Shown here one piece after another: positions 26,683-35,252 of a stretch of DNA of 64,000 nucleotides. The stretch's first letter is position 1; every line of letters begins with the position of its first letter. The notes below the pieces were generated by a model. That model made no database searches. It saw only the letters and a program-made list of their open reading frames with translations, and was not told where the DNA came from. The position numbers and the translations under genes were made by a program. The stretch covers positions 992,001 through 1,056,000 of the forward strand of contig NZ_PJMW01000002.1 of assembly GCF_002846365.1 (NCBI RefSeq), written 5' to 3'. This stretch comes from Nocardia fluminea. GTDB taxonomy: Bacteria; Actinomycetota; Actinomycetes; Mycobacteriales; Mycobacteriaceae.

Positions 26683-27974
26683 TGCGCTCCAAGTCGCTGG
26701 TCACCGAGACCACGGTCAGCACGATCACCCCCGCGGAGGCCGAGGCGAAGATCGCGCCGGTGATCGCGCTGCTCGAGGTGCCGTTGCTCGAATTGCGCAG
26801 ATCGCTGGGCAGCAACACATCCGCCGATCCCGACGCGTCCGTGGTCGCCGCGCTGACATCGGCGACCGCCGCGACCACGGCCACCGAAGACCCGCACCGG
26901 CTCGGGCTGTACGCCCTCGAGTCGACCGAGACCGCCGCACCGGCCACGCCCGCGCTGCGGCAGACCGCGACCGAGGTCTCGGCCGCAGCCGATCGTGGGA
27001 CGAGTCTGAGCTCGCTGCTCGGGCAGGCGTATTCGACGCAGTCGAGCGCCGCCGCCAAGGTCGACGCGATCATCGCCGACTTCCGGGCCAAGGCGAAGAA
27101 GGCCGCGCCCGCGGTGAACGAGAACAACCTGGACGCCATCGTCGAACTGGCCGAAGAAGCCCTTTCGGAGGCGGTCGGCGTGGTGGGCAACGCCAGCACC
27201 GAGATGGATGGGTACACCCGGGACACGAAGGGGCTCACCAGCGATCTCGGCGGCACCAACGGGGTCACCGTTCCCACCGGCGCGACGGAGGTGGCGCCCG
27301 GGGTATACGTGCTGGGCACCGGCGGGTCCGATACGTCCTCGTGGGACGACTCCTCGTGGGATGACGACGACAACATCGATCCGGCGACAGCGGCGCAGAT
27401 CGCGTTGCAAGAAGCCTTGATCGACGGCGGGGTGTCGCTGGGGACCGCGGCGATCGATGCCGGTGTCAGCTTCGGAACGCGGCTGATCGACAAGATCGCC
27501 GAGGTCGCGATGTACGGAATCGACAAGGGCGCCGAGCTGGCGACGACCGGAATCGATACGCTCGCCGCGAATGTCACCGGGACCGAGGGCACCACCTCCA
27601 CCACCCCCGCGGGCACCGCGCCCACCTCGCCGTCGACCAATGGCGGTGGAACCGGCACGAACACGTTGTTCGGCGGATTGGGCGGTGGAACCAGCACCGG
27701 TGGCGGTGCCGGTACCGGCACCGGGGCGAACAACGACAGTGGCGCGTCGGCCAAGCCGGATACCCCCGCCGCGCCGGCCGCGCCGTTCCAGTCGAACCAG
27801 GTCCCGAAAACCGAACCGCCCCAGCAGGCTCCGAGCACACCGGCGCCCGCACAGCAGCCGATGCAAGGCGGGGTGGTTCCGCCCGGCAGCCGTCCGCAGC
27901 AGGATCAGGAGACCGAAAAACCCTCCGCCGCACCTAAACACGGTCAACCGGGAGTCGTCCCGGCGCCGGCATAG
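26682..27974 (+). CDS. putative secreted partner of the EspC-like protein (Pro/Gly-rich C-terminus)
   Basis: 430 residues. The first ~210 residues are alanine-rich and largely helical with heptad-like stretches (AKVDAIIADFRAKAKKAA, VELAEEALSEAVGVVGNA). An acidic WDDSSWDDDDNID linker follows near residue 225, then a short helical domain (about 230-300) and a disordered tail rich in Gly, Thr, Pro and Gln (PQQAPSTPAPAQQP). No Sec signal is present. The layout recalls EspB- or PPE-like type VII substrates without a diagnostic PPE motif. It starts at ATG 26682, overlapping the EspC-like gene; GTG 26679 is also possible. Confidence 0.55.
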   Translation: MRSKSLVTETTVSTITPAEAEAKIAPVIALLEVPLLELRRSLGSNTSADPDASVVAALTSATAATTATEDPHRLGLYALESTETAAPATPALRQTATEVSAAADRGTSLSSLLGQAYSTQSSAAAKVDAIIADFRAKAKKAAPAVNENNLDAIVELAEEALSEAVGVVGNASTEMDGYTRDTKGLTSDLGGTNGVTVPTGATEVAPGVYVLGTGGSDTSSWDDSSWDDDDNIDPATAAQIALQEALIDGGVSLGTAAIDAGVSFGTRLIDKIAEVAMYGIDKGAELATTGIDTLAANVTGTEGTTSTTPAGTAPTSPSTNGGGTGTNTLFGGLGGGTSTGGGAGTGTGANNDSGASAKPDTPAAPAAPFQSNQVPKTEPPQQAPSTPAPAQQPMQGGVVPPGSRPQQDQETEKPSAAPKHGQPGVVPAPA

Positions 27975-27982
27975 GACCCGGC

Positions 27983-29014
27983 ATGGAGAATCCGTTCGGT
28001 GCCTACTTCACGTCGCCGGACGCCACACCGCCCGGTCGCCGTCGCCCGCAGGGTAAACGGCGACGCAGGCGGCGACGCGAGGCCGAGCCGCAGACGATCG
28101 GCACGAACCCCGAGATCTGGCCGCCACCCGACCCGGAACCGTTCGACGACATCGACGACCCGTTCCAGCCCGCCCCCGTCCAACCGGTGTACCGAAATCC
28201 CGACGACGACGACGGGTTCACCGGCGACTGGAACGACTGGAACGACGGCGACGCACCGGTCGAGGCGCGGCGCGGCGACGATGTCGACTGGAACGACTGG
28301 GCCACCGCCACCGCCACCGAACAGAGCGGGGACCACGTGGAGATGCCGGTGTTGCCGCGCCTCAAGGACTTCGGCGGCGGCGGTCGGATCGCGCGGCGCC
28401 CCCGGAAGAACTTCGACGACGAACGCTACGACGACAGCGGCGGGCGGGCCAAAGCCGCCGCCGCGATCAAGGGCGTCGTCGGCGCGCTCGCCTTCGTCGT
28501 GGTCCTCGGCGTGGCCGCCACGATCTTCCTCGGCCCCGCCGAGACCTCCAGCACCACCACCCAGGCCGCCGTCCCCGGCTCGCGGGCGACCACGTCCTCC
28601 GTGGTTCCTCCCCTACCCGCCCACGCCCTGTCCGGCTGCGAGTCCTTCCGCACCCCCTCGATCACCATCAGCGCCGAGCGCGGCGACACCGCCAGCCCCG
28701 AGGGCGCCATCCTCGGCTTCGAATACAGCTACTACGTCGACCGCGACGCCGCCAAGGCCCGTTCCTTCGTCACCGACAACGCGCACGTGGGTGACGCCTC
28801 CGCGCTGGCCGCGGGCATCGGCTCGCTGCCCCTCGACGTCAAGTACTGCGTCTACATCACCAAGGCCGACGCCACCGACGCCGCCCTGTGGAACGTCACC
28901 ATCCACCAGAAATGGCCGGGTGACGCCACCACCGAGAAGATCGACCAGGTCATGCGCACCACCGAGGTCGCTCCCGGCCGCTACCGCATCACCAGCATCG
29001 ACCACCGCGGCTGA
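27983..29014 (+). CDS. single-pass membrane protein with acidic/basic cytoplasmic tail (DUF8176-like)
   Basis: 343 residues. A cytoplasmic region of about 160 residues contains a polybasic patch (GKRRRRRRRE), acidic repeats (DDIDDPFQP, GDWNDWNDGD, DVDWNDW) and ends in KAAAAIKGVVGALAFVVVLGVAATIF, one transmembrane helix. The ~170-residue extracytoplasmic part has two cysteines (SGCES and KYCVY) and looks like a folded NTF2/Mce-associated-type domain, comparable to DUF8176. It begins 8 nt after the Pro-rich gene and is surely co-transcribed. It may anchor or receive the two upstream products at the membrane. The family name is tentative. Confidence 0.6.
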   Translation: MENPFGAYFTSPDATPPGRRRPQGKRRRRRRREAEPQTIGTNPEIWPPPDPEPFDDIDDPFQPAPVQPVYRNPDDDDGFTGDWNDWNDGDAPVEARRGDDVDWNDWATATATEQSGDHVEMPVLPRLKDFGGGGRIARRPRKNFDDERYDDSGGRAKAAAAIKGVVGALAFVVVLGVAATIFLGPAETSSTTTQAAVPGSRATTSSVVPPLPAHALSGCESFRTPSITISAERGDTASPEGAILGFEYSYYVDRDAAKARSFVTDNAHVGDASALAAGIGSLPLDVKYCVYITKADATDAALWNVTIHQKWPGDATTEKIDQVMRTTEVAPGRYRITSIDHRG

Positions 29015-29039
29015 ACTCCGCCCCGCGTAGATTGTGCTC

Positions 29040-30209
29040 GTGTCGATCCCGATGGACGGCCCTCGGCCGTTCGGGCACGGGCCACAGCTGGCACTGGCCG
29101 TGGTCACGGCCGCGGTGTTGCTGCCCGCGAGTCTGCAATCGGTTCGGGTGAGCGGGGTTTCGGCCCCGTGGCTGTTCGCGTTGACCGCGTCGTTGCTCGC
29201 GCTGCACGGCTGCGTCGCCACGGCCCGCCGCTGGGCGATTCCGTCGTTCACGATCGGCGTTGCCGGGTGTGCGGCGCTGCTTGCCGCACCCGATATCGAC
29301 GGTGTCACCGACTTCTCGGAAGCGAGCCGCTACAGCCCGATCCTATTGCCGAGCGTGCTGTGCTTCTTCGCCCTGGTGTACGCGGTGAGCGCGCACACGG
29401 CGCCGCCGTGGCCGTCTATCGCGCTCGGCGTGGGACTCACCGGCAGCCTGCTCACGCTGGCACGGCTGTGGGAATTCACGGCGGCGCCCATCGAGGCGTG
29501 GGCATGGTGGCTACTGCTGTCCACCACGGCGTTCGGCGGCACCACGGCCGCGTGGGCACTTGGCCGCTACCGCGTCACCCGCGCCGCGTGGACCTCGCAG
29601 CTCGCCGAACAGGCCGCCGCGGGCGAACGTCGCCGGATCGCGCGTGAGATGCACGATGTGGTCGCCCATTCCCTGGCGGTGATGGTCAGCCATGCCGAGG
29701 CCGGTCGACTGGTGGTGCCGAACTCACCCGAGCGCGCCACCGAGATCCTCACCACCATCGCCGACGCGGGTCGCGAAGCGCTCACCGAGATGCGCGGTCT
29801 GCTCGGCGTGCTCCGCGACGACGCGGCGCCGACCGAGCCGCAACCCGGACTGGTCGATGTGCCCGCACTCGTCGAGCGTGTCCGTGCCAGCGGCGTCGTG
29901 GTGGAGCTGTCGATGGACGACCGGCTGCGCGTCACGCCCGCGGTGGGCCTCACTGTCTACCGTGTCGTCCAGGAGGCGCTGACCAACGTGACCCGCCACG
30001 GCGGCCGACGACCACGAGCTCGGGTCGACCTGTCCACGGTCGGCCCGGAAATCATTGCGCGAGTGACCAATACCGGCACGTTCACGGCGTCGACCGGTTC
30101 GGGAAAGGGACTGATCGGCATGCGCGAACGAGTCGACGCGGTCGGTGGAACGCTGTCCGCCGGGCCCACCGGCGACGGCTGGGCAGTCGAGGTCCGGGTG
30201 CCGTGCTGA
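29040..30209 (+). CDS. sensor histidine kinase, NarL/DesK-type (HisKA_3)
   Basis: 389 residues. Four to five N-terminal membrane helices (to about 170) carry no large sensor domain. The dimerization helix has RRRIAREMHDVVAHSLAVMVSH with the phospho-acceptor His about 203, then the ATPase N-box VQEALTNVTRHG and G-box GKGLIGMRERVDAVGG. This intramembrane-sensing layout is typical of kinases that respond to envelope stress. GTG 29040 is preferred because TAGATT (29028-29033) lies 6 nt upstream, a leaderless arrangement; GTG 29034 is in frame. The 3' end overlaps the response regulator gene by 7 nt. Confidence 0.9.
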   Translation: MSIPMDGPRPFGHGPQLALAVVTAAVLLPASLQSVRVSGVSAPWLFALTASLLALHGCVATARRWAIPSFTIGVAGCAALLAAPDIDGVTDFSEASRYSPILLPSVLCFFALVYAVSAHTAPPWPSIALGVGLTGSLLTLARLWEFTAAPIEAWAWWLLLSTTAFGGTTAAWALGRYRVTRAAWTSQLAEQAAAGERRRIAREMHDVVAHSLAVMVSHAEAGRLVVPNSPERATEILTTIADAGREALTEMRGLLGVLRDDAAPTEPQPGLVDVPALVERVRASGVVVELSMDDRLRVTPAVGLTVYRVVQEALTNVTRHGGRRPRARVDLSTVGPEIIARVTNTGTFTASTGSGKGLIGMRERVDAVGGTLSAGPTGDGWAVEVRVPC

Positions 30210-30883
30210 GCGACACCGAGCCCATCCGGGTCCTGATCGCCGACGACCAGGAGCTGATGCGATCGGCCCTGCGCATGATGGTGCAGAGCCGGCCCGATCT
30301 GGACCTGGTCGGCGAGGCCGCGGACGGCGAAGAGGCGGTGGCGGCGGTGCGCACCCGCCGGGTCGATGTCGTGCTGATGGACCTGCGGATGCCGAAGCTC
30401 GACGGCATCGAGGCGACCGCGACGATCACCGCCGAACAACCGCGCTGCCGCGTGATCGCCCTGACCACCTTCGACCTGGACGACTATGTCTTCCCTGCCA
30501 TCCGTGCCGGTGCGAGCGGCTTTCTGCTCAAAGACGCACGAGGAGAGGAGATCATCGACGCGATCCGCATGGTCCATGCCGGTCACGGCGTGGTCGCTCC
30601 GTCGACGACGCGCCGCCTCATCGCCCATGTCGCGGCCGCACCGAGTACGAATTCCGCCGCCGCGGCGCGGATCCGGGCCGCACTGACGCCGCGCGAGTTC
30701 GGCACTCTGCTCGAGATCGCCACCGGCGACACCAACCGCGACATCGCCGCGCGCCTGCATCTGTCGGAGGCGACGGTCAAGACCCATGTCGGTCACGTCC
30801 TCGCCAAATTGGGCCTGCGCGATCGGGTTCAGGCCGTTGTGCTCGCCTACGAATCCGGTGTGGCCGGGCCGTCCGGGCGCTGA
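30203..30883 (+). CDS. LuxR/NarL-family response regulator
   Basis: 226 residues. The receiver domain (about 7-125) shows IADDQELMR acidic pair, phospho-acceptor Asp in VVLMDLRMPKLDG, Thr in IALTTFD and Lys in FLLKDARGEEI. The C-terminal LuxR helix-turn-helix (about 160-222) has LTPREFGTLLEIATGDTNRDIAARLHLSEATVKTHV. It forms a pair with the overlapping sensor kinase. A cluster of repeated TGTTCTCAT half-sites immediately after the gene (30884-30926) is the likely target site, controlling the DUF3995 gene. Confidence 0.93.
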   Translation: MLSDTEPIRVLIADDQELMRSALRMMVQSRPDLDLVGEAADGEEAVAAVRTRRVDVVLMDLRMPKLDGIEATATITAEQPRCRVIALTTFDLDDYVFPAIRAGASGFLLKDARGEEIIDAIRMVHAGHGVVAPSTTRRLIAHVAAAPSTNSAAAARIRAALTPREFGTLLEIATGDTNRDIAARLHLSEATVKTHVGHVLAKLGLRDRVQAVVLAYESGVAGPSGR

Positions 30884-30926
30884 GCTGTTCTCATTTTGGC
30901 TGTTCTCATCCTGGAGGAGGAGAACA
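30884..30926 (+). promoter_or_regulatory. direct and inverted TGTTCTC repeats, putative response-regulator operator
   Basis: GCTGTTCTCAT occurs twice (30884-30894 and 30899-30909), 15 bp apart, followed by the inverted half-site GAGAACA (30920-30926). The array fills the gap between the response regulator stop and the DUF3995 gene. Confidence 0.55.
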
Positions 30927-30977
30927 TCGAGACCAGCGGCCGAAGACCATCGTCGCCGCAGCCGCGATCGTTGAGGC

Positions 30978-31412
30978 ATGAGCGCAATCGCTGCCACGAC
31001 CGCCGTGCTGCTGACCGGTGCCGGCCTGCTCCACGCACTGTGGACCGTCTCCCCGTGGCCCTGGAAAACCCAGCTCGACCTCGCCCACGCCGCCATGGGA
31101 TGGACGGGCGACGAACCGCCGGGGCGCTGGTTCGTCCCCGCCTGCCTCGCCGTCACCGCTGCACTCACCGCCGCGAGCTACGCCCTGCTGCTGCGCGCCG
31201 GAGTCTGGGACTCGCCGTTCCCCGATTGGATGGTCACGGTCGCGGTATGGACGGTGGCGGGCGTCCTGCTCGCCCGCGGGGCATCGGGTCTGCTCGATCC
31301 GAGCAGTGGGTCGGCGGATGCCCCGGCGGTCTACCGGCGACTCAACAAGCGCGTCTACGCGCCGCTGTGCCTGGTCCTCGGCGGCCTGACCACAGTGGTG
31401 GCCGTCTCCTGA
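30978..31412 (+). CDS. DUF3995 four-helix membrane protein
   Basis: 144 residues with four predicted helices (about 5-20, 48-70, 82-98, 122-143). The N-terminal signature GAGLLHALWTVSPWPW and the AAMGW-EPPGRWFVP block are what I associate with DUF3995. Function is unknown. It follows a NarL-type two-component system and a repeat array that looks like the regulator's binding site, so it may be the effector gene of that system. A 16-bp terminator hairpin lies 28 nt after the stop. Confidence 0.75.
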   Translation: MSAIAATTAVLLTGAGLLHALWTVSPWPWKTQLDLAHAAMGWTGDEPPGRWFVPACLAVTAALTAASYALLLRAGVWDSPFPDWMVTVAVWTVAGVLLARGASGLLDPSSGSADAPAVYRRLNKRVYAPLCLVLGGLTTVVAVS

Positions 31413-31440
31413 CGCCCGCGCCCCGAGTCCGCTGATACAG

Positions 31441-31478
31441 CGAAGTCCCCCGCACCGGAATCGGTGTGGGGGACTTCG
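31441..31478. terminator. 16-bp hairpin shared by DUF3995 gene and tRNA-Asp
   Basis: CGAAGTCCCCCGCACC pairs with GGTGTGGGGGACTTCG (one G-U) around a 6-nt loop. It lies just beyond the 3' end of the minus-strand tRNA-Asp and after the plus-strand DUF3995 gene. Confidence 0.85.
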
Positions 31479-31486
31479 TGGTGTTG

Positions 31487-31560
31487 CGACCCTGACGGGA
31501 CTCGAACCCGCGACCTCCGCCGTGACAGGGCGGCGCGCTAACCAACTGCGCTACAGGGCC
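31487..31560 (-). tRNA. tRNA-Asp (GTC), copy 1
   Basis: A 74-nt cloverleaf. The acceptor stem GGCCCTG pairs with CAGGGTC (one G-U) and the discriminator is G. The anticodon loop is CTGTCAC with anticodon GTC, and the T arm contains GGTTCGAGTCC. No CCA is encoded. The 76-bp block 31485-31560 is identical to the second tRNA-Asp at 40207-40280, in the same orientation. Confidence 0.95.
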
Positions 31561-31638
31561 TTGCTTCGTTACGTCGGGGGATATTACCCGGTCGGCATCG
31601 GTTTCGGTAACCGAACAGGTCAGGCCGCGAATCGGTCA

Positions 31639-31660
31639 TTGACACTGACGTCAACGTCAA
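31639..31660. promoter_or_regulatory. 22-bp imperfect palindrome with GACGTC core upstream of the acyl-CoA carboxylase genes
   Basis: Outer arms TTGAC (31639-31643) and GTCAA (31656-31660) flank a central GACGTC (31647-31652); 18 of 22 positions are symmetric. The site is 8 bp before the GTG of the 87-residue gene. It shares the TTGACGTCAA-like core with the palindrome at 35190-35205. Confidence 0.6.
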
Positions 31661-31668
31661 CAACACTC

Positions 31669-31932
31669 GTGCCGGTGACCACGCAACTCGTGGTGGACGT
31701 CGAGGTCCGCACGGCCGCCGAGGTCATCGGGGCCACCACGCGGGAAGCCGTGTTCGCCAACGGCGCGGATCGTCGAAGCCTTTCCGACGCGCTGCCGATC
31801 GGCGCCTCCCGGCTGGCCGAAGCCGCCCACGACCGGCGCGAACAGTTCGTCACCGACCACATCGCCATCGCCGAACGGCTGATCGGCTTCACCGGTCGGA
31901 CCCACACCACCGAATCGAGGACCTCGACGTGA
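31669..31932 (+). CDS. hypothetical 87-residue protein preceding the acyl-CoA carboxylase
   Basis: An 87-residue ORF I do not recognise. Sequence features are QLVVDVEVRTAAEVIGATT, a cationic middle (NGADRRSLSDALP) and a helical end (DRREQFVTDHIAIAERLIGF). No membrane segment or signal is seen. The start is GTG 31669 or GTG 31675; the frame continues upstream into the tRNA and cannot begin there. Its stop overlaps the carboxylase GTG by 4 nt (GTGA), indicating translational coupling and a shared role. It does not look like the known small AccE subunits. Confidence 0.5.
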   Translation: MPVTTQLVVDVEVRTAAEVIGATTREAVFANGADRRSLSDALPIGASRLAEAAHDRREQFVTDHIAIAERLIGFTGRTHTTESRTST

Positions 31933-34900
31933 AGCTGCTCATCGCCAACCGTGGCGAGATCGCCCTGCGCGTCCTGCGCACCGCCGCCGAACTCGGCATC
32001 GACACCGTGGCGGTCTACGCCGAGGACGACGCGGGCAATCCCGACGTGCACGCGGCGGGCGAGGCGATCAGGCTGACGGGCTCCGGTGCGGCGCCCTACC
32101 TCGACCAGGCCGCGATCCTGGCCGCCGCCAGGGAATCCGGGGCCGGCTACCTCCACCCCGGCTACGGATTCCTCAGCGAGAACGCCGAATTCGCCCGTGC
32201 CTGCGCCGCCGCCGGCGTCACCTTCGTCGGCCCCGATCCCGCGGCACTCGACCTGTTCGGTGACAAGTCCGCCGCCCGCGCGACCGCCGTGGCCGCCGGC
32301 GTTCCCGTCTTGCCCGCCACTTCGGGACCGGCCACCGTCGAGGAGGTCCGGGCGTTCTTCGGCGCGCGATCCGGCGCGATCATGATCAAGGCGCTGGCCG
32401 GTGGCGGCGGGCGTGGCATGCGGGTGGTGCGCACCGCCGAGGAGATCGACGACGCGTACCGGCAGTGCGCCGCGGAAGCGCAGCTCGGTTTCGGCGATCC
32501 GGCGGTCTTCGCCGAGACGCTGCTCGAGAACGCCCGGCACATCGAAGTACAGATCGTCGCCACCGGCGGCACGGCGCTGGCGCTGGGCGATCGCGATTGC
32601 AGTGTTCAGCGCAGGCAGCAGAAACTGATCGAAATCGCTCCCGCGCAGGGCCTTTCGGACGGGCTGCGCAGAGAACTGCACGCGGCGGCGGCCCGGCTGT
32701 GCGCGCAGGTGGGCTATCGCGGGCTGGCGACCGTCGAATTCCTGCTCTCCGGCGACGAATTCGTGTTCCTGGAGGTCAATCCGCGCATCCAGGTGGAGCA
32801 CACCGTGACCGAGGAGGTGACCGGCGTCGACCTGGTCGCCGTACAGCTCGCGATCGCCCAGGGCACACCCTTCGGCGAACTGGGGTTGCCGAGCGGCATC
32901 GTGTCCACCGGAGCGGAATGCACCGGCGATCCGGCCGCCGCGGACGGCATCGCGATCCAGGCCAGGGTCAACATGGAAACGATGACGGCCGACGGTACGG
33001 CGGTGCCCACCACGGGCACCCTGAGCACGTTCGCCCCACCGACCGGCCCCGGCGTGCGGGTCGACACCTTCGGCCGCAGCGGGCTCACCCCGAGCCCGCG
33101 CTACGACTCGCTCCTGGCCAAGGTGATCACCCGCACCCGCGGCCGGTCCTTTCCCGCCGCCGCCCGCAAGGCCGCGACGGCACTCGCCGAGTTCACCGTG
33201 ACCGGCATCGGCACGAACATCGCGTTCCTGCGAGAAATCCTCACCGACAGCACCTTTCAGTCGGGCCTGACCACCACCGGCTTTCTCACCGAACGATCGA
33301 CCGAACTCGCGGCGGCGGCACATACCGAGCAGCCCGAGGCCGCGATCGCCGCGATCGAGCTGTATCCGGGACAGGAGGCCGTGCGCGCTCAGCTCGCGGG
33401 CACGGTGGTCGAGGTGACCGGCGAGGGTGTCGACGTCGGCGCGAGCGGTCAGCTCGCCGTGCTCGAGGCGATGAAGATGCAGCATGTGCTCACCGCGCCC
33501 GATGCCGTCAGGACCGTGCGGGTGCTCGTCCGCCCCGGCCAGGTCGTCGCGCCCGGCGATCCGCTGGTCGTCATCACCCGCACCGGCGCGGACGACACCG
33601 GCGGCGCGCGCACCGAGCTCGATCCCGGCCGGGCCCGCGCCGATGTCGAGGAGATCCGCGCCAGGCACCTCGTGACGCTGGACGAGTCCCGCCCCGCGGC
33701 CGTGGCCAAGCGGCACGGGCTCGGACGGCGCACCGCGCGGGAGAACATCGCCGACCTGGTCGACGCGGGCAGCTTCGTCGAATACGGCGCCCTCGCGTTC
33801 GCCGCGCAGCGCAGCAGGCGCGCCGAAGCCGACCTGATCGCCAATACCCCCGCCGACGGCCTGGTCACCGGCTTGGCGACCATCGGCGCCGACCGCTTCG
33901 ACCACGCCGAGGCGGTGGTGATCTCCTACGACTACACCGTGCTCGCGGGCACCCAGGGCAAGAACAATCACGCCAAGACCGACCGCGCCTTCGAACTCGC
34001 CGAACGCAAGCGCGTGCCGGTGGTGCTGTTCGCGGAGGGCGGCGGCGGCAGGCCGGGCGACACCGACTGGACCGGTATGGGCCTGGACGTGACGACCTTC
34101 CGCGCGCTCGGCGCGCTGCGCGGCAAGGTGCCGCTGGTGACGATCGTGTCGGGGCGCTGCTTCGCGGGCAACGCCGCCCTGGCCGGGGTCTGCGATGTGA
34201 TCATCGCGACGCCGGAGGCCAATATCGGCATGGGCGGCCCGGCGATGATCGAGGGCGGCGGGCTCGGCGCCTACCGCCCCGAGGACATCGGCCCGGTCGA
34301 CGTACAGCGACGCAACGGTGTCGTCGACCTGGTCGCCCGCGACGAAGCCCACGCGGTGGCGCTGGCCAAGCAGTACCTCGGCTATTTCCAGGGCAGCGTC
34401 GACGACTTCGAGGCACCGGATCCACGGCTGGCCCGGCACGTGGTGCCGGAGAACCGGCTGCGCGCCTACGACATCCATCACGCCATCGACGCGATCGTCG
34501 ACGTGGGCTCAACACTCGAGCTGCGGCCGGACTACGGGGTCGGCGTCGTCACCGCGCTGGTGCGGGTACACGGCGAACCGTTCGGCTTGATCGCCAACAG
34601 CAGCCACCATCTGGGCGGTGCGATCGACGCCGAGGCCGCGGACAAGATGGCCGAGTTCCTCACGCTGTGCCAATCGTTCGGGCTGCCGGTCGTCTCCCTG
34701 TGTGACACACCGGGTTTCATGGTCGGGCCCGAAGCGGAGAAGACCGCGACGGTGCGCAGGTTCAGCAAGCTGTTCGTGCTCGGCGCGCAATTGAGCGTCC
34801 CGTTCGGCACCGTCATCCTGCGCAAGGGCTACGGACTCGGCGCGATGGCGATGGCGGCGGGCCATTTCCGCGCGCCGCAGTTCACCGTCGCCTGGCCGAC

Positions 34901-35144
34901 CGGTGAGATCGGGCCCATGGGGCTGGAGGGCGCCGTTCGCCTCGGCTTCAGCAAAGAGCTCGCCGCCGTGGCGGATCCGGGCGAACGCGAGACGCTGTTC
35001 CAGCAATTGCTCGCCATGGGCTACCAGCAGGGCAAGGCGCTCACCGCCGCGACAGGTTTCGAACTCGACGATGTGATCGACCCCGCCGACACCCGCACCT
35101 GGATCGCCACCCTCGGCAACGGCAGGGCACGCGCCGGATCCTGA
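31929..35144 (+). CDS. single-chain acyl-CoA carboxylase (biotin carboxylase-BCCP-carboxyltransferase)
   Basis: 1071 residues combining all activities. The biotin carboxylase (about 1-450) begins KLLIANRGEIALRVLR and contains the ATP-grasp loop KALAGGGGRGMRV and the active site EVNPRIQVEHTVTEE. The biotinyl domain (about 480-550) has the biotin lysine in EAMKMQHV (about 515). The carboxyltransferase (about 570-1071) has TDWTGMGLDVTTFRALG, GRCFAGNAALAGVCD, the oxyanion segment GGPAMIEGGGLGAY and CDTPGFMVGPEAEKT. It resembles single-polypeptide long-chain acyl-CoA carboxylases rather than the usual AccA/AccD pairs. It heads a cluster with acyl-CoA dehydrogenase, SDR and APH-like kinase. Confidence 0.93.
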   Translation: MKLLIANRGEIALRVLRTAAELGIDTVAVYAEDDAGNPDVHAAGEAIRLTGSGAAPYLDQAAILAAARESGAGYLHPGYGFLSENAEFARACAAAGVTFVGPDPAALDLFGDKSAARATAVAAGVPVLPATSGPATVEEVRAFFGARSGAIMIKALAGGGGRGMRVVRTAEEIDDAYRQCAAEAQLGFGDPAVFAETLLENARHIEVQIVATGGTALALGDRDCSVQRRQQKLIEIAPAQGLSDGLRRELHAAAARLCAQVGYRGLATVEFLLSGDEFVFLEVNPRIQVEHTVTEEVTGVDLVAVQLAIAQGTPFGELGLPSGIVSTGAECTGDPAAADGIAIQARVNMETMTADGTAVPTTGTLSTFAPPTGPGVRVDTFGRSGLTPSPRYDSLLAKVITRTRGRSFPAAARKAATALAEFTVTGIGTNIAFLREILTDSTFQSGLTTTGFLTERSTELAAAAHTEQPEAAIAAIELYPGQEAVRAQLAGTVVEVTGEGVDVGASGQLAVLEAMKMQHVLTAPDAVRTVRVLVRPGQVVAPGDPLVVITRTGADDTGGARTELDPGRARADVEEIRARHLVTLDESRPAAVAKRHGLGRRTARENIADLVDAGSFVEYGALAFAAQRSRRAEADLIANTPADGLVTGLATIGADRFDHAEAVVISYDYTVLAGTQGKNNHAKTDRAFELAERKRVPVVLFAEGGGGRPGDTDWTGMGLDVTTFRALGALRGKVPLVTIVSGRCFAGNAALAGVCDVIIATPEANIGMGGPAMIEGGGLGAYRPEDIGPVDVQRRNGVVDLVARDEAHAVALAKQYLGYFQGSVDDFEAPDPRLARHVVPENRLRAYDIHHAIDAIVDVGSTLELRPDYGVGVVTALVRVHGEPFGLIANSSHHLGGAIDAEAADKMAEFLTLCQSFGLPVVSLCDTPGFMVGPEAEKTATVRRFSKLFVLGAQLSVPFGTVILRKGYGLGAMAMAAGHFRAPQFTVAWPTGEIGPMGLEGAVRLGFSKELAAVADPGERETLFQQLLAMGYQQGKALTAATGFELDDVIDPADTRTWIATLGNGRARAGS

Positions 35145-35189
35145 GCACCGGAGGCAGCGTGATGGCACCGAGCGAGGGCCGCATACTTG

Positions 35190-35205
35190 AAGTTGACGTC
35201 AACTT
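35190..35205. promoter_or_regulatory. 16-bp perfect palindrome AAGTTGACGTCAACTT
   Basis: A perfect dyad centred on GACGTC, 48 nt upstream of the SDR start and 45 nt after the carboxylase stop. The same TTGACGTCAA-type core occurs at 31639-31660, so one regulator, possibly the TetR protein at 39357-40046, probably binds both. Confidence 0.7.
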
Positions 35206-35252
35206 TGAATACATTTAGCTCGGAGCGGGCTGAAAAACCGGAAGGATTTCTC

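Noticed and set aside
31620..34481. Minus-strand open frame of 953 codons opposite the acyl-CoA carboxylase
   Set aside because: Shadow of the carboxylase; high-GC antisense frames stay open by codon bias.
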